Positions 19,898 through 29,238 of a stretch of 64,000 nt of DNA are shown piece after piece. Under the pieces are notes generated by a model. That model was not told the DNA's origin. It was given only the letters and a program-made list of their open reading frames with translations, and did not search any database. The number at the start of each line of letters is the position of its first letter. The first letter of the stretch is position 1. Made by a program: the position numbers and the translations under genes. Source of the stretch: Methanohalophilus halophilus. Lineage in GTDB: Archaea > Halobacteriota > Methanosarcinia > Methanosarcinales > Methanosarcinaceae. The DNA lies in contig NZ_CP017921.1 of the NCBI RefSeq assembly GCF_001889405.1, positions 1,750,057 to 1,814,056 on the forward strand, given 5' to 3'.

Positions 19898-20455
19898 ATG
19901 AAAGTTGTAGGTTTTGTAGGAAGTCCCCGTAAAGATGGGAATACAGATGTACTTGTACAGCAAGTCCTTGACGGTGCCTCCGAGAACGGTGCTGATGTCA
20001 GGAAATTCAATATCAATGAGATGGATTTTCAGGGATGTCAGGCATGTGGCTACTGTAAAGCCCATGAAAGATGTAAACTTGAAGACGACATGGAAAAGGC
20101 TCTGGATGCAATCATTGATGCTGATGGTATTGTTTTTGGATCACCCATTTATTTCGGCCAGTTTACCGGACAGGCACGTTCATTCATAGACAGGTTCTAT
20201 TCTCTGATTAACCCGGATTTCTCTCCGCGTATCAATGCCGGTAAGAAACTTGTATTGGTGGGTTCCCAGGGGTTCCCCGAAAAGGACCAGTACAAACCGG
20301 TATTTGACGAGTTTGGGGGACTGATGAACCAGTTTTTCGGGATGGAAATCAAGAATACATTGCTGGGTGCCGGTTATTATGAACCGGGTGCAGTTAAAGA
20401 TAACACGGAATTAATGGATGAGGCAAAAACCGTCGGAAAAGAATTGCTCGACTGA
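19898..20455 (+). CDS. Iron-sulfur flavoprotein (Isf-like, FMN reductase fold)
   Basis: The 185-residue protein has the flavodoxin-like FMN-binding start VVGFVGSPRKDGNTDVLV and the compact cluster motif C-x2-C-x2-C-x5-C (CQACGYCKAHERC) that defines the methanogen iron-sulfur flavoprotein family. SPIYFGQFTGQARSFIDR is the second FMN-contact motif. Such proteins pass electrons from ferredoxin and can reduce O2 or peroxide, so a role in redox balance or oxidative stress is likely. A TATA-like tract (TTAAATATATAAG) lies about 80 bases upstream. The gene is monocistronic. Confidence 0.88.
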   Translation: MKVVGFVGSPRKDGNTDVLVQQVLDGASENGADVRKFNINEMDFQGCQACGYCKAHERCKLEDDMEKALDAIIDADGIVFGSPIYFGQFTGQARSFIDRFYSLINPDFSPRINAGKKLVLVGSQGFPEKDQYKPVFDEFGGLMNQFFGMEIKNTLLGAGYYEPGAVKDNTELMDEAKTVGKELLD

Positions 20456-20508
20456 TTCCCAAACATTCCTGCCTGTGTATTTTCATATTACAGGCATAAA
20501 TTTATTTT

Positions 20509-21072
20509 TTATTTACGGAAAATACCGGTATAATGAGGCCACCTGAAATACTCCCCATGCATGCCGGAAAGTTCTGCAAGACCTGCTTTTTTCATGTGTT
20601 CTACTATTTCTACAGGGGACATACCATGATCATGTTTGGTTGGTTCCCTGATGTAAATAAGACCGTTTTTCTTAAGTTTGCCTGCAAGGGAGTTTAATAT
20701 TTCCTGCCTGTCCTTTTCGTCAATGTCATGGAGGACAAAATGAATGAAAACAGAATCAAAATGATTATCAGGCAGATCTGCATTCTCGATTCTTTCACAG
20801 ATGAATTCAACGTTGGAAAAACCATTCATACGTTTTTTTGCTTTCTCCAGCCAGAAAGCAGAGGTGTCAATGCAAACGAGATTGCCGCTGTCTGAAAGGG
20901 CCTTTGCTATATGCTTTGAAGCCGCGCCTCCTCCGCATCCAAAATCCAGAATATTTTCATCACCTTTCAACTGTAGACCCTGAATATATTGCTTATAGCG
21001 GAAACTTCCCAGACGGTTCCAGAGCACTTCCATTCGCAACTTTTCAAAAAAACCAGGGTTATCAAAGCTCAT
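20509..21072 (-). CDS. Class I SAM-dependent methyltransferase
   Basis: The 187-residue protein has the Methyltransf_11/25-type core: motif I NILDFGCGGGAASKHIA, acidic residue in LVCIDTSAFWL, ADLPDNHFDSVFIHFVLHDI (motifs III-IV) and LKKNGLIYIREP (motif V). The substrate is not recognisable. It converges on the flavoprotein gene and diverges from the GNAT gene. Confidence 0.82.
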   Translation of the reverse strand: MSFDNPGFFEKLRMEVLWNRLGSFRYKQYIQGLQLKGDENILDFGCGGGAASKHIAKALSDSGNLVCIDTSAFWLEKAKKRMNGFSNVEFICERIENADLPDNHFDSVFIHFVLHDIDEKDRQEILNSLAGKLKKNGLIYIREPTKHDHGMSPVEIVEHMKKAGLAELSGMHGEYFRWPHYTGIFRK

Positions 21073-21179
21073 GTGCTATAATCAATAATCTATTTCATTA
21101 GTTTTTCGCCATATTTTTACACATTGCAATAGAATTTTCTTTGATATTAGCGACGGTAAAACACATAAGTCTTTGAATC

Positions 21180-21728
21180 ATGTGTATACCCATGCCAGCA
21201 AGAATACACGAAATCATAGAATCCAAAAGGCTTGTCATAAGGCCGCTGGAGGAGAAAGATTTTGCTGGTTTTTACAGGTTTATTTCAAATGATAAAGCTA
21301 CAAAATATTTTTTCTTCAGTCAAAAACCGGTATCCTATAAAGATAGCCGCAGGTTTTTCCGTAAAACGATGGAAAACTACGATGAACCAGACCAGGTCTA
21401 TGCCTATACTGTTGCAAAAAAGAGCAGTGATGAATTTGTCGGTTCTGTTGGAATGTTACCTGACCCGGATAAGGGAGCCTAGCAGGTATACTGGTCCATT
21501 TTACCAAAACACTGGAATCGGGGATTTGCAACCGAGGCTATCCAAATATTCTTGCATCACGCTTGCCGCAAACTGGATTGTAAGCAATTCATCGCTTTTT
21601 CACATAAGGACAACATTGCTTCCAGGAGAGTTGCAAAAAAAATCGGTATGAAAAATGAAGGACCTACAAGAGTAAAAGGGGTTGACCATAGACCCCTGCG
21701 TTATACACTGGACAATGGTGAACATTGA
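21180..21728 (+). CDS. GNAT acetyltransferase (RimJ/RimL type) with an in-frame TAG
   Basis: The frame of 183 codons encodes one GNAT domain: SKRLVIRPLEEKDFAGFYRF at the start, VAKKSSDEFVGSVGMLPDP, then the TAG codon at 21480-21482 (codon 101), then QVYWSILPKHWNRGFATEA, including the acetyl-CoA loop, and SHKDNIASRRVAKKIGMKNEG. Everything after the TAG is conserved family sequence in the same frame, ending in TGA. Either UAG is decoded as pyrrolysine, as in methylamine-using relatives, or a single CAG-to-TAG-type change has made a pseudogene. ATG 21192 is an alternative start. The substrate is unknown; RimJ-like enzymes acetylate protein N-termini or small amines. Confidence 0.72.
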
Positions 21729-21793
21729 ATACGGATATTCAATCCACCCATTGCCATAAAAAGAACTGATTAACGACCGATTCGAAAAAAAAG

Positions 21794-22078
21794 TTAAGAA
21801 TTACTTTGTTTTTCGCACAGGCCATTTAGATCGGCGATTAATTTTTTAGTGCCCACATTCTGCTTGTCTGCGATCTGGCATATTTCATCATATAACAGAG
21901 CAAGTTCCAATTCATATTCCGATTCTCCCTTGACCCTGGACCAATAATCCAAAAATATATCCCTCTCAAATTCGACAAAATTACCATCTATTTTTAAGAA
22001 AATTGCCAGTGGATTTGTTTCTACAATTTTCCCAAGTTTGCCAGTTTCATTATTCTTATAGAACTCCCCATGTCTCAT
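21794..22078 (-). CDS. Small conserved hypothetical protein
   Basis: I do not recognise this soluble 94-residue protein. The first half is beta-like and reads like a small barrel (GEFYKNNETGKLGKIVETNP, FLKIDGNFVEF); the second half is helical with two cysteines (DEICQIADKQNV and LNGLCEKQ). The start is ATG 22078, which has a perfect GGAGGGG four bases upstream; a longer frame from 22099 would bury that signal. It is monocistronic. Confidence 0.7.
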   Translation of the reverse strand: MRHGEFYKNNETGKLGKIVETNPLAIFLKIDGNFVEFERDIFLDYWSRVKGESEYELELALLYDEICQIADKQNVGTKKLIADLNGLCEKQSNS

Positions 22079-22230
22079 TTTTCCCCTCCAACTATACATT
22101 TGATTTTCTAATTTATTACAGTTAAGTATATCGACAGGGGGTGGATGTCAGGCTTTGTAATTTCAATTTTTCGTGGATTCCAATAAACTGTATTTTAACA
22201 ATTGTGAGAGATGAAAACGTTACTTCAAAT

Positions 22231-23418
22231 TCACTCCCACTTCTCCCTCAACCCCACCGACAGCACAAACGCCACCGTCACAAGCAACGCCAGCACCAGC
22301 AGTGATTCACGTGCACCGTACTGGTCCAGCATCACCCCTGCAATCACCGGACCCAGCGCTGCACCGAGCCAGCGAACCATATTGAACGTGCTCATTGTGG
22401 TGCCCAGTATGCTTGAATCGGTACGTACAACCTCATCCACCAGGATGGTTGAGGTGAGGGTTACAACCGGACTGAAACACAACCCCACCAGGGCGAAATT
22501 CAGGGCGATTGAAAGGGGGTCCACGGGCATCCTGCAGAACAGGATTAAAGCAACCGCTGCCACGAATGTGACTGCGACCAGAGGTTTTTTCCGGCCGATT
22601 GTATCGGAACATTTCCCGCAACCTGAAGCACTTATTGAACTGACCGCTGCAAACGGTACGAACAACAAACCGGTAGTTGATGTAGATATGCCCTGGTCCT
22701 GTGCGAAAAAGGGCAGCACGTAGGTGGCACCGATGGAAACCATGTTACACAACATCGCTATAAAGGTCACAAATAGGATGGTGCGGGTTTTGAAAAAATT
22801 GAGGGACAGGGTCATGAGATTCAGGAAATGGGCGCTTTCCTGATATCTCGGAGCAGTCTCTTCCAGCAGGAAAAAGACAGCACATACAAGAAAAACGATC
22901 AATGAAAGTGTCTTGAAGACAAGTCGCCATCCGTATTCTTCTCCCAGTGTACCTCCGGCTATATATCCGGAAATCGTACCCAACCCCACAGCAATGGCTA
23001 TTATACCCATTGCCCTTCCCCTCTCCTTTAATTCATAAAGATCACCAATCATCGTGAAAGAGGTCGAAAAAAAGATTGCAGCCCCTATTCCTGAAATCGC
23101 GCGGGCTCCCAGGAGGCTGAGGAAGGAATAAGCAAATGAAGTCACAAATAATCCGCTGGAAAAAATGAATATCCCACCGATTATCATGGGCTTTCTTCCC
23201 AACCTGTCTGACATCATTCCAAAGGGAATCTGGAAAAAAGCCATACATATCATGAAAATTCCCGCCACCCAACCCAGGTTTGAACGGGAAATGTTGAGTT
23301 CTGCAGCTATGGGTGGCAGCAGGGGAATAAAAGATAAAAGGGCCAGGAAAACACAGAATGTCCCCAGAAAAAGCAGGGTAAGTTGTCTGGATTGGTGCTT
23401 TCCTGATAGATCTTTCAT
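22231..23418 (-). CDS. Major facilitator superfamily transporter (drug-efflux type)
   Basis: The 395-residue protein shows twelve predicted transmembrane helices and the MFS loop 2-3 signature GMMSDRLGRKPMIIGG, with the weaker repeat CSDTIGRKKPLVAV in the second half. The opening LLFLGTFCVFLALLSFIPLLP resembles DHA1-type proton-coupled efflux systems. The substrate cannot be predicted. It stands alone on the minus strand. Confidence 0.87.
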   Translation of the reverse strand: MKDLSGKHQSRQLTLLFLGTFCVFLALLSFIPLLPPIAAELNISRSNLGWVAGIFMICMAFFQIPFGMMSDRLGRKPMIIGGIFIFSSGLFVTSFAYSFLSLLGARAISGIGAAIFFSTSFTMIGDLYELKERGRAMGIIAIAVGLGTISGYIAGGTLGEEYGWRLVFKTLSLIVFLVCAVFFLLEETAPRYQESAHFLNLMTLSLNFFKTRTILFVTFIAMLCNMVSIGATYVLPFFAQDQGISTSTTGLLFVPFAAVSSISASGCGKCSDTIGRKKPLVAVTFVAAVALILFCRMPVDPLSIALNFALVGLCFSPVVTLTSTILVDEVVRTDSSILGTTMSTFNMVRWLGAALGPVIAGVMLDQYGARESLLVLALLVTVAFVLSVGLREKWE

Positions 23419-23468
23419 TTTTTTCTCTCGTTATTTACCCGCATCTGTAAGATAAATACAGGGCATTT

Positions 23469-24212
23469 TCATGAATGAACCACTGCAGAACTTTTTGTAT
23501 CAAAAGGATTGGTCCGCATTGCCAGGGAGAAGAGATATGGGTGGTTGTGTTTTAAATACTTCATGTAATCCAGCCATTCTATAACAAGTCTTCCATAAGC
23601 CCTTTCTATATCCAGTGCCAGATGATCAAAATCTGACTCCGGGAGATCTTCCAGATCCGCACGGCTAACCAGTTCCTCCATCAAGTGGAAGACTGCACGC
23701 AATAAACCCGTAAAGGATTCATGTTCAAGCAATGAAGGATTTTCAAGTAACCCTGCCATGAAACTGCGGTGTTTTTTCAGGAAATCACGCAGAAAAACAA
23801 GATCTACATTGCCTATATTCACCGAATATTCGTAATTACGCAGGAATGAAGTAATTTCCTCGAAATCCTCATCGGTCCAATCTTTCCTTACGATTAGCCG
23901 ATTGCGAACATTTTCAAGACCTGGATCGGCGTCTGAAAAGAAAGCTAGTAATTTCGTTCCCACTTCGCTGAAAAAAACACCGATAACCATATTCAATTTT
24001 TCAAGCCGCTTGCTTCTTTCCATGTCACTAAGCAGTTTATGTAATATCATCGTGACAAGCAAAACCTCTATTGGAACAAATGCTATATCGCTCACGAGGA
24101 ATATGAATATGTGGTGTGGGTCATGAAAAATCAGGTAATGGAAGAAGTAAAGAATGGTTGATGCAACCACCAGGGTTATTCCAAATATTTTGTAACTTTT
24201 TGAAATGTCCAT
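23469..24212 (-). CDS. Two-helix membrane protein (unknown)
   Basis: I do not recognise this 247-residue protein. Two N-terminal transmembrane helices (about residues 10-27 and 35-58) are followed by a long helical cytoplasmic domain, with KDWTDEDFEEITSFLRNYEY and LDIERAYGRLVIEWLDYMKY. The layout resembles archaeal small-molecule or membrane-stress sensors but carries no named domain. GGAGAT precedes ATG 24212. It diverges from the anchored protein gene at 24323. Confidence 0.75.
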   Translation of the reverse strand: MDISKSYKIFGITLVVASTILYFFHYLIFHDPHHIFIFLVSDIAFVPIEVLLVTMILHKLLSDMERSKRLEKLNMVIGVFFSEVGTKLLAFFSDADPGLENVRNRLIVRKDWTDEDFEEITSFLRNYEYSVNIGNVDLVFLRDFLKKHRSFMAGLLENPSLLEHESFTGLLRAVFHLMEELVSRADLEDLPESDFDHLALDIERAYGRLVIEWLDYMKYLKHNHPYLFSLAMRTNPFDTKSSAVVHS

Positions 24213-24322
24213 GAATTGGTATCTCCTGTATAACAGATATTCTTAAGCCATCAAATATGTTTGTTCTTCCTATATAGTATTTCAAGAGATAAAAACTTAT
24301 AATTATACTACAAAAAGCAACT

Positions 24323-25108
24323 ATGAACAAATTTATAAAAATATTTCTGATATTTGCCATTTTAATTATAGCGGCCTCGGTTCTATGGGCCAACCACCAG
24401 AACCAGATGTACGAAGATACTTTCCAGAGCGAATATCAATATGATGTCAGCATAAAAACATTGCATCCACTCCATAACGTGACCCTGTATTTACCTCTTC
24501 CTTCTGATGGGAATGAATCATTTTTTTCAGAGCCCCTGAAATCAGAAAACAATCTGAACAAGCCAATCGGATGGAACTGTACCATTACAGAAACCAAACA
24601 CGGTAAAATGCTGCAAATCACGGCCCTAAAAATAGACCCTGAATTCCATTCAACTCCGATTCCAATAGAAGAAGGCCAGGGTGAAGGACTGAACCGTACA
24701 ATAAACGAATCCACTGAATATTCAGAAGATACACCTATTCCCTATCCAGAGGGTTTCAGCATCTACCAGAATGGGGATCATGAATTGGACACAAGAAACC
24801 CTCTGGAAAAAGAAGCTACATTCATACCAAAATACAACACAAAAGAAGTTCCAAACCAATTCCCCAATGAGGAAAATGAAAATGTCAAGACGTACCAATA
24901 CGAAAGCCGTCTCTATGCAAAGTACAACACAACTGCAGAAAACACGGTAGATATTTCCATGAGTTTCATGGGAATGAACAATTGGTGGATCTATGGCTGG
25001 AGCGGCAACCAGTATCATGAACATCTTCACATAACCCTTGAAGGAAATCAGGATGGTTGGGTCCCAATCGAGGGAGAAATTATTACAGGCGAGGGTCATT
25101 ACCGGTGA
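24323..25108 (+). CDS. Signal-anchored extracellular protein (unknown)
   Basis: The 261-residue protein has one N-terminal hydrophobic helix (residues 5-23) without a lipobox, so it is probably anchored with its body outside the cell. The rest is acidic and rich in N-glycosylation sequons (for example NGTI-like sites NVT, NES, NCT, NRT, NTT), and ends in a predicted beta-rich region (ISMSFMGMNNWWIYGWS). I do not recognise the family. The acidic surface fits a halophilic lifestyle. Confidence 0.72.
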   Translation: MNKFIKIFLIFAILIIAASVLWANHQNQMYEDTFQSEYQYDVSIKTLHPLHNVTLYLPLPSDGNESFFSEPLKSENNLNKPIGWNCTITETKHGKMLQITALKIDPEFHSTPIPIEEGQGEGLNRTINESTEYSEDTPIPYPEGFSIYQNGDHELDTRNPLEKEATFIPKYNTKEVPNQFPNEENENVKTYQYESRLYAKYNTTAENTVDISMSFMGMNNWWIYGWSGNQYHEHLHITLEGNQDGWVPIEGEIITGEGHYR

Positions 25109-25284
25109 ACAACGGAATTATTCCTTTCTATTAATTTTTCATTAATATAACAGATGAATATTAATTACTCCGTTTTTGGGGGTTATCTTTTTGGTGCCTA
25201 TTAAACATAATTTTATTATCTAATCTATACTTTGTTTTGAATTTTAATTGTTTGGAAAGTAAGTAAACTATAGGAGAAGTGGAA

Positions 25285-26847
25285 ATGGTAAGTTTTGGGG
25301 ATGTTTTTGACGTGGTAGCAGGAGTGGCAACAGGCGGATTATATACGCTTGGCAAATCGATTTATGAGAGCAGTGAATCTGCAGGCGATGCCGCAGAAGC
25401 CGCAGGCATCTCCATTGCGATAATTGGATCGACAATCCAATCCGTAGGAGAACAACTAAATTCTTTCCTGCAGGAAACAGAAGAACTCATATCCATAAAA
25501 AGGCTGAGCCCACGGGCAGAAAATGATCTCTGGGAAGAAGAGAAAACCAGACTTGATGAATTAAAAATTGAAAAGCAGGAATTGTTGCAGCAACTTCAAA
25601 ATCTGGGTGTGGAAGATCCTCTGGATTTTTCCTTTAATTTCTGGGATATGATTTCAGATATGGAAAATGTACTTGAAAAGTTCGAAATCCTTTCAAGAAT
25701 CGCAGCTATCAACGGTCAGATCATGGAAATTCTCTATAAGGAACCGGGAGTTCTTACCAGCGGGATATACAATGCAAAAGAAGTTCTTGAGCGCCTGAAT
25801 ACCGTTGAACAGCCTATGATAGAAGATGTTCTCGGAGGAATTGATGACAACCTGGAGGTTAGTGAAGAAGTATTGACAGAAGCTAAAAAACTGTTTGTTA
25901 CCAGAGAAAAGGTACCCATAGCCATTACAGACCTAAAACCTGCACAGAAACTGGAACTTGACAGGATAACTGCACGTAAAGCCTATTTCAACGACCTGAT
26001 AGAACGCAAAGGGGAGATAGCAGCGTCCCTGCAATCTGTAATGAAAGAAATGCCTGCTGCAAAATTTGAAATAAACAAAGATATCATTCAACCTGTGGGG
26101 ATGATTGATACATCGGACTACCTGAAATTTCCAAAATCAGATTTACTAAAGCAGGATTCATCCAGTTTCAAGTCAGTAAGTGATGATGATGAAGTTAAAA
26201 GAACCTTTAATCCTGATTATCTGAAAATAAATGAAGAGAAACAATTTGCAAAGATCGACACAGGCAAAGAGGATTACCAAAATACGGAAGAAGTATCTGC
26301 CTTAAAAGACAAAATACCTTCAAGTACAGAGGCAAGCATTTCAGCTATAAGAAGTTCATTAACCTCTTCGGGAAAATTTTCTCTGGAAAAAGCACAGCCT
26401 GCGGGTGCAAGAGTTTCCGCTTCCATTGCTACAAAATTTGATGGTTACCAGCGTAATTTTGATCATATTCTGGCCCAAAGATCCCATTATGAAAGGCAAC
26501 TCCATAAATTTGAAAAGGAAGAATTGCTGCTTACCCATGTGTGGAAGGATACATCCGGCATTATCCCGCAAACCCTTGATGAAGCTCATGGAGTCCTTGA
26601 AAGTTTGCGTCGCGATCAACAACCGCGCATCAATACCGTACTGGACAACCTTAATGACAATCTTGAAGAGTCAAAAGAGACACTTTCAAAAGCAAACGAT
26701 ACAATGGATTCAGTAAAACAATCCCTTTCAATATTCGATTTCAATACCACATGGATCAAATACGGAGTAATGGCAATTGGAGGACTTGTTGTACTGAATT
26801 TACTGATGGGACTTATAGTGCTTACACGTACGGCTTTTGGAATATAA
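25285..26847 (+). CDS. Large coiled-coil protein with C-terminal membrane anchor (unknown)
   Basis: The 520-residue protein starts with a small, glycine/alanine-rich amphipathic segment (DVVAGVATGGLYTLG), continues as long coiled coil, and ends with one transmembrane helix (YGVMAIGGLVVLNLLMGLIV). Two segments are clearly related: VLERLNTVEQPMIEDVLGGI with DDNLEVSEEVLTEA, and VLESLRRDQQPRINTVLDNL with NDNLEESKETLSKA. This shows internal duplication. The start is ATG 25285, with GGAG 8 bases upstream. The architecture recalls scaffold or membrane-remodelling proteins, but no function can be assigned. Confidence 0.78.
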   Translation: MVSFGDVFDVVAGVATGGLYTLGKSIYESSESAGDAAEAAGISIAIIGSTIQSVGEQLNSFLQETEELISIKRLSPRAENDLWEEEKTRLDELKIEKQELLQQLQNLGVEDPLDFSFNFWDMISDMENVLEKFEILSRIAAINGQIMEILYKEPGVLTSGIYNAKEVLERLNTVEQPMIEDVLGGIDDNLEVSEEVLTEAKKLFVTREKVPIAITDLKPAQKLELDRITARKAYFNDLIERKGEIAASLQSVMKEMPAAKFEINKDIIQPVGMIDTSDYLKFPKSDLLKQDSSSFKSVSDDDEVKRTFNPDYLKINEEKQFAKIDTGKEDYQNTEEVSALKDKIPSSTEASISAIRSSLTSSGKFSLEKAQPAGARVSASIATKFDGYQRNFDHILAQRSHYERQLHKFEKEELLLTHVWKDTSGIIPQTLDEAHGVLESLRRDQQPRINTVLDNLNDNLEESKETLSKANDTMDSVKQSLSIFDFNTTWIKYGVMAIGGLVVLNLLMGLIVLTRTAFGI

Positions 26848-26854
26848 AGAAAAG

Positions 26855-26876
26855 AGGGTCAAAAGGACCCTTTCAC
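26855..26876. terminator. Bidirectional hairpin between convergent genes
   Basis: AGGGTC and GACCCT form a six-base-pair stem around AAAAG, placed between the stops of the coiled-coil gene and the permease gene. T-rich sequence follows on both strands. Confidence 0.5.
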
Positions 26877-26880
26877 AATT

Positions 26881-29130
26881 TTATACTTTCTTTTTAAGCA
26901 TATCCCTGAACTTAACCCATCTACGTGTCATGATAACAGTTTTATCAGTGCCACGAATGACCTGTTCAGGGAACACACCGCTCAGGAAGTTCTTGAGGAA
27001 TGGGCGGGTAGTTGCTCCCAAAAAGATCACATCATGGTTCTTTGCCTCTTCATCAATTACGGACACTGCATCATCACCAACAATAAACTTGCTTTCTGTT
27101 TTCACTCCAGATAAATGAATGGAAACTCCCTGGAATACCTTTGTTGCAACTTTTCTGTCCTCATCCGAAGGTCCAACATTGAGCATCGTGACAGTTCCAT
27201 TTTCTTTCCTGGCAAGGCTGCGTGCCATCTCTGCTGCAAGAATAGCATGAGGACCACCTGCGGTGGGAAGGAGTATATTCTTCATATCTTCCCATTCCCT
27301 GTCAGCTTCGAAACGGGCAACTACCACGTCACAGGGAGCCTTGAGCAATAATGGGTCAATGGTACTGCCAAGCACGACGTCTTGTCTGAAGGTCCTGCCT
27401 CTCCATCCCATAACCAACATATTGGATTCTTCTTCCTCCACAGTATCCATTATTGTGTCAGGTGCAGACCTGCTAACCTTAATGATGCCTCCTGCAGGTA
27501 CATCAACTGAATCGATAAGCCTGTGAATAAATTCCTGTTTTTCCGGTAGGTACTCATCAGCAGCCGAGAAAGGTGTTTGTTCAGGCAGCGTTATTACACT
27601 CAAAAAAAGGATTGTACCATCTTTTTCCTTTGCCACGGAATGGGCAAATGATGCAAGTTTGAAGGCACTTTCCTCATCTTTTACAGGGATCAATATTTTA
27701 TAACCTTCTTCTCGAGCAGGCTTTCTTTCATACATTTTCTTACGGCTGACCAAAGCACGTTTTTTAAGCTCCTTCTCTGAGTAAGAGAAATAAATAAAAG
27801 AACCCAGAATAACCCAGAGGATAGTAACTGCAACCACAAATGCAGTATTTTCGATTTCAGTTACCATGTAATAACCAATAAATACCTGCACCACGATTGC
27901 AACCAGGGGTAGATACGGGGCAAAAGGCATCTTGAATGCCCTTTTCAGGTCAGGCCTCCTGAAACGGAGAATTATAAGGACCATGTTGACCAGAATAAAC
28001 AGAATTAAAAACATCACATTTGCAGCTGAGGCCACCGTTTCGATGGGAAGCAGAGCCATTGATGCTATGATCAGGTAACTGAAGAGGATTGCAAAATGAG
28101 GCGTCCGTCTTTTTTCATTGATGTTCGAAAGGGAATTGGGCAAAAAACCCATTCTTCCCAGGGCAAAAGCCACTCTGGAAGAGGAATAAACGGTGGCGTT
28201 CATTGCACTGATAGTGGAAACGAAACCTCCCACCAGGATCAGCACCGAACCGAAAGATACTATCTGGTTTGCCACCCGTATCATACTGAATTCACCAAGT
28301 TCACCCAGATAAATCCAGTTGGGAATACCTACTTCAATGCCACCTATCAAAGCAAAAGCGACTATGATGTAAATGATAACAGCTGTCCACAGGGAGATAA
28401 GGACAGCTTTGGGAATGTTATGTTCCGGTCTTTTGACTTCCTCACCACTCTGCACTATGATTTCATATCCTTCAAAAGCAATGAAGGTCAAACCCATAGC
28501 TACCAGGATACCGATAAAACCATTAGGTGCAAAAGAGGGGTCACTGAAAAATGAAAATGTCCAGTCAGGCTGGGTAATGGTTTTGTAGATACCAAACCCG
28601 GCAAAAACTACCAGGATAGCAATTTTAAAAAGTGTGACAAAACCACCGAGGCGACCACTTTCCTTGGCCCCCATGAAATTTATGAGAGCCATAAGGGAAA
28701 CAATAACAAGAGCTGATAATTTTATCAAGAGACCTTGATCGAACTGCTCATATCCCAGGAAATTGACAATAAGTTCTGAAAAGAATGCACCGAAAGTTAC
28801 TGCATACAGGGCACATGCGATAGTATGTGCTGCCCAGTCAACCCAGCCGGAAAGAAAACCCAGATGGTTGCCCATGCCTTCCCTTACCCACAGGTAACTT
28901 CCACCGGCTTCAGGCATTGCAGAACCAAGTTCAGCGTATGCCAGACCTGTAAAGGTTGCCACTACACCATTTAAGAGAAAAGCGAGCATAACTGCCGGCC
29001 CCGCTATACCCGTGGCTATACCGGTAAGAGCAAAAATACCGGCTCCTATCATACCGGCAAGGCCTATCATAGTAATATCAAAAAGGGTAAGATCCCTGCT
29101 CAAACTGACACGTATGTTATCTTCGGGCAC
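26881..29130 (-). CDS. APC-family amino acid permease fused to two universal-stress domains
   Basis: The 749-residue protein joins an APC transporter (residues 1-450, twelve predicted helices, with GLAGMIGAGIFALTG and AFEGYEIIVQSGEEVKRPE) to two USP domains. USP1 (about 470-610) has ILIPVKDEESAF and VMGWRGRTFRQDVVLGS, a nucleotide-binding loop. USP2 (about 615-749) has ILLPTAGGPHA and LGATTRPFLKNFLSG. USP domains on transporters are thought to sense ATP or stress and gate transport. The substrate is probably an amino acid or amine. The start is GTG 29130; a hairpin AAAGGA-GTTA-TCCTTT lies just upstream (29142-29157). Confidence 0.9.
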   Translation of the reverse strand: MPEDNIRVSLSRDLTLFDITMIGLAGMIGAGIFALTGIATGIAGPAVMLAFLLNGVVATFTGLAYAELGSAMPEAGGSYLWVREGMGNHLGFLSGWVDWAAHTIACALYAVTFGAFFSELIVNFLGYEQFDQGLLIKLSALVIVSLMALINFMGAKESGRLGGFVTLFKIAILVVFAGFGIYKTITQPDWTFSFFSDPSFAPNGFIGILVAMGLTFIAFEGYEIIVQSGEEVKRPEHNIPKAVLISLWTAVIIYIIVAFALIGGIEVGIPNWIYLGELGEFSMIRVANQIVSFGSVLILVGGFVSTISAMNATVYSSSRVAFALGRMGFLPNSLSNINEKRRTPHFAILFSYLIIASMALLPIETVASAANVMFLILFILVNMVLIILRFRRPDLKRAFKMPFAPYLPLVAIVVQVFIGYYMVTEIENTAFVVAVTILWVILGSFIYFSYSEKELKKRALVSRKKMYERKPAREEGYKILIPVKDEESAFKLASFAHSVAKEKDGTILFLSVITLPEQTPFSAADEYLPEKQEFIHRLIDSVDVPAGGIIKVSRSAPDTIMDTVEEEESNMLVMGWRGRTFRQDVVLGSTIDPLLLKAPCDVVVARFEADREWEDMKNILLPTAGGPHAILAAEMARSLARKENGTVTMLNVGPSDEDRKVATKVFQGVSIHLSGVKTESKFIVGDDAVSVIDEEAKNHDVIFLGATTRPFLKNFLSGVFPEQVIRGTDKTVIMTRRWVKFRDMLKKKV

Positions 29131-29238
29131 AAGGGAGGAGAAAAGGATAACTCCTTTAAAAGATTTTCTCTTTATATGTCTGTATTTGTGGATAAACAGG
29201 ACATAATGTCATCGACTTTACCTTTTTCCATACAGGTT

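Noticed and set aside
29142-29157. Hairpin AAAGGA-GTTA-TCCTTT before the permease-USP gene, considered as an RNA switch hiding the ribosome-binding site
   Set aside because: The GGAG in it is about 20 bases from the GTG start, too far for normal initiation, and no larger conserved structure is seen.
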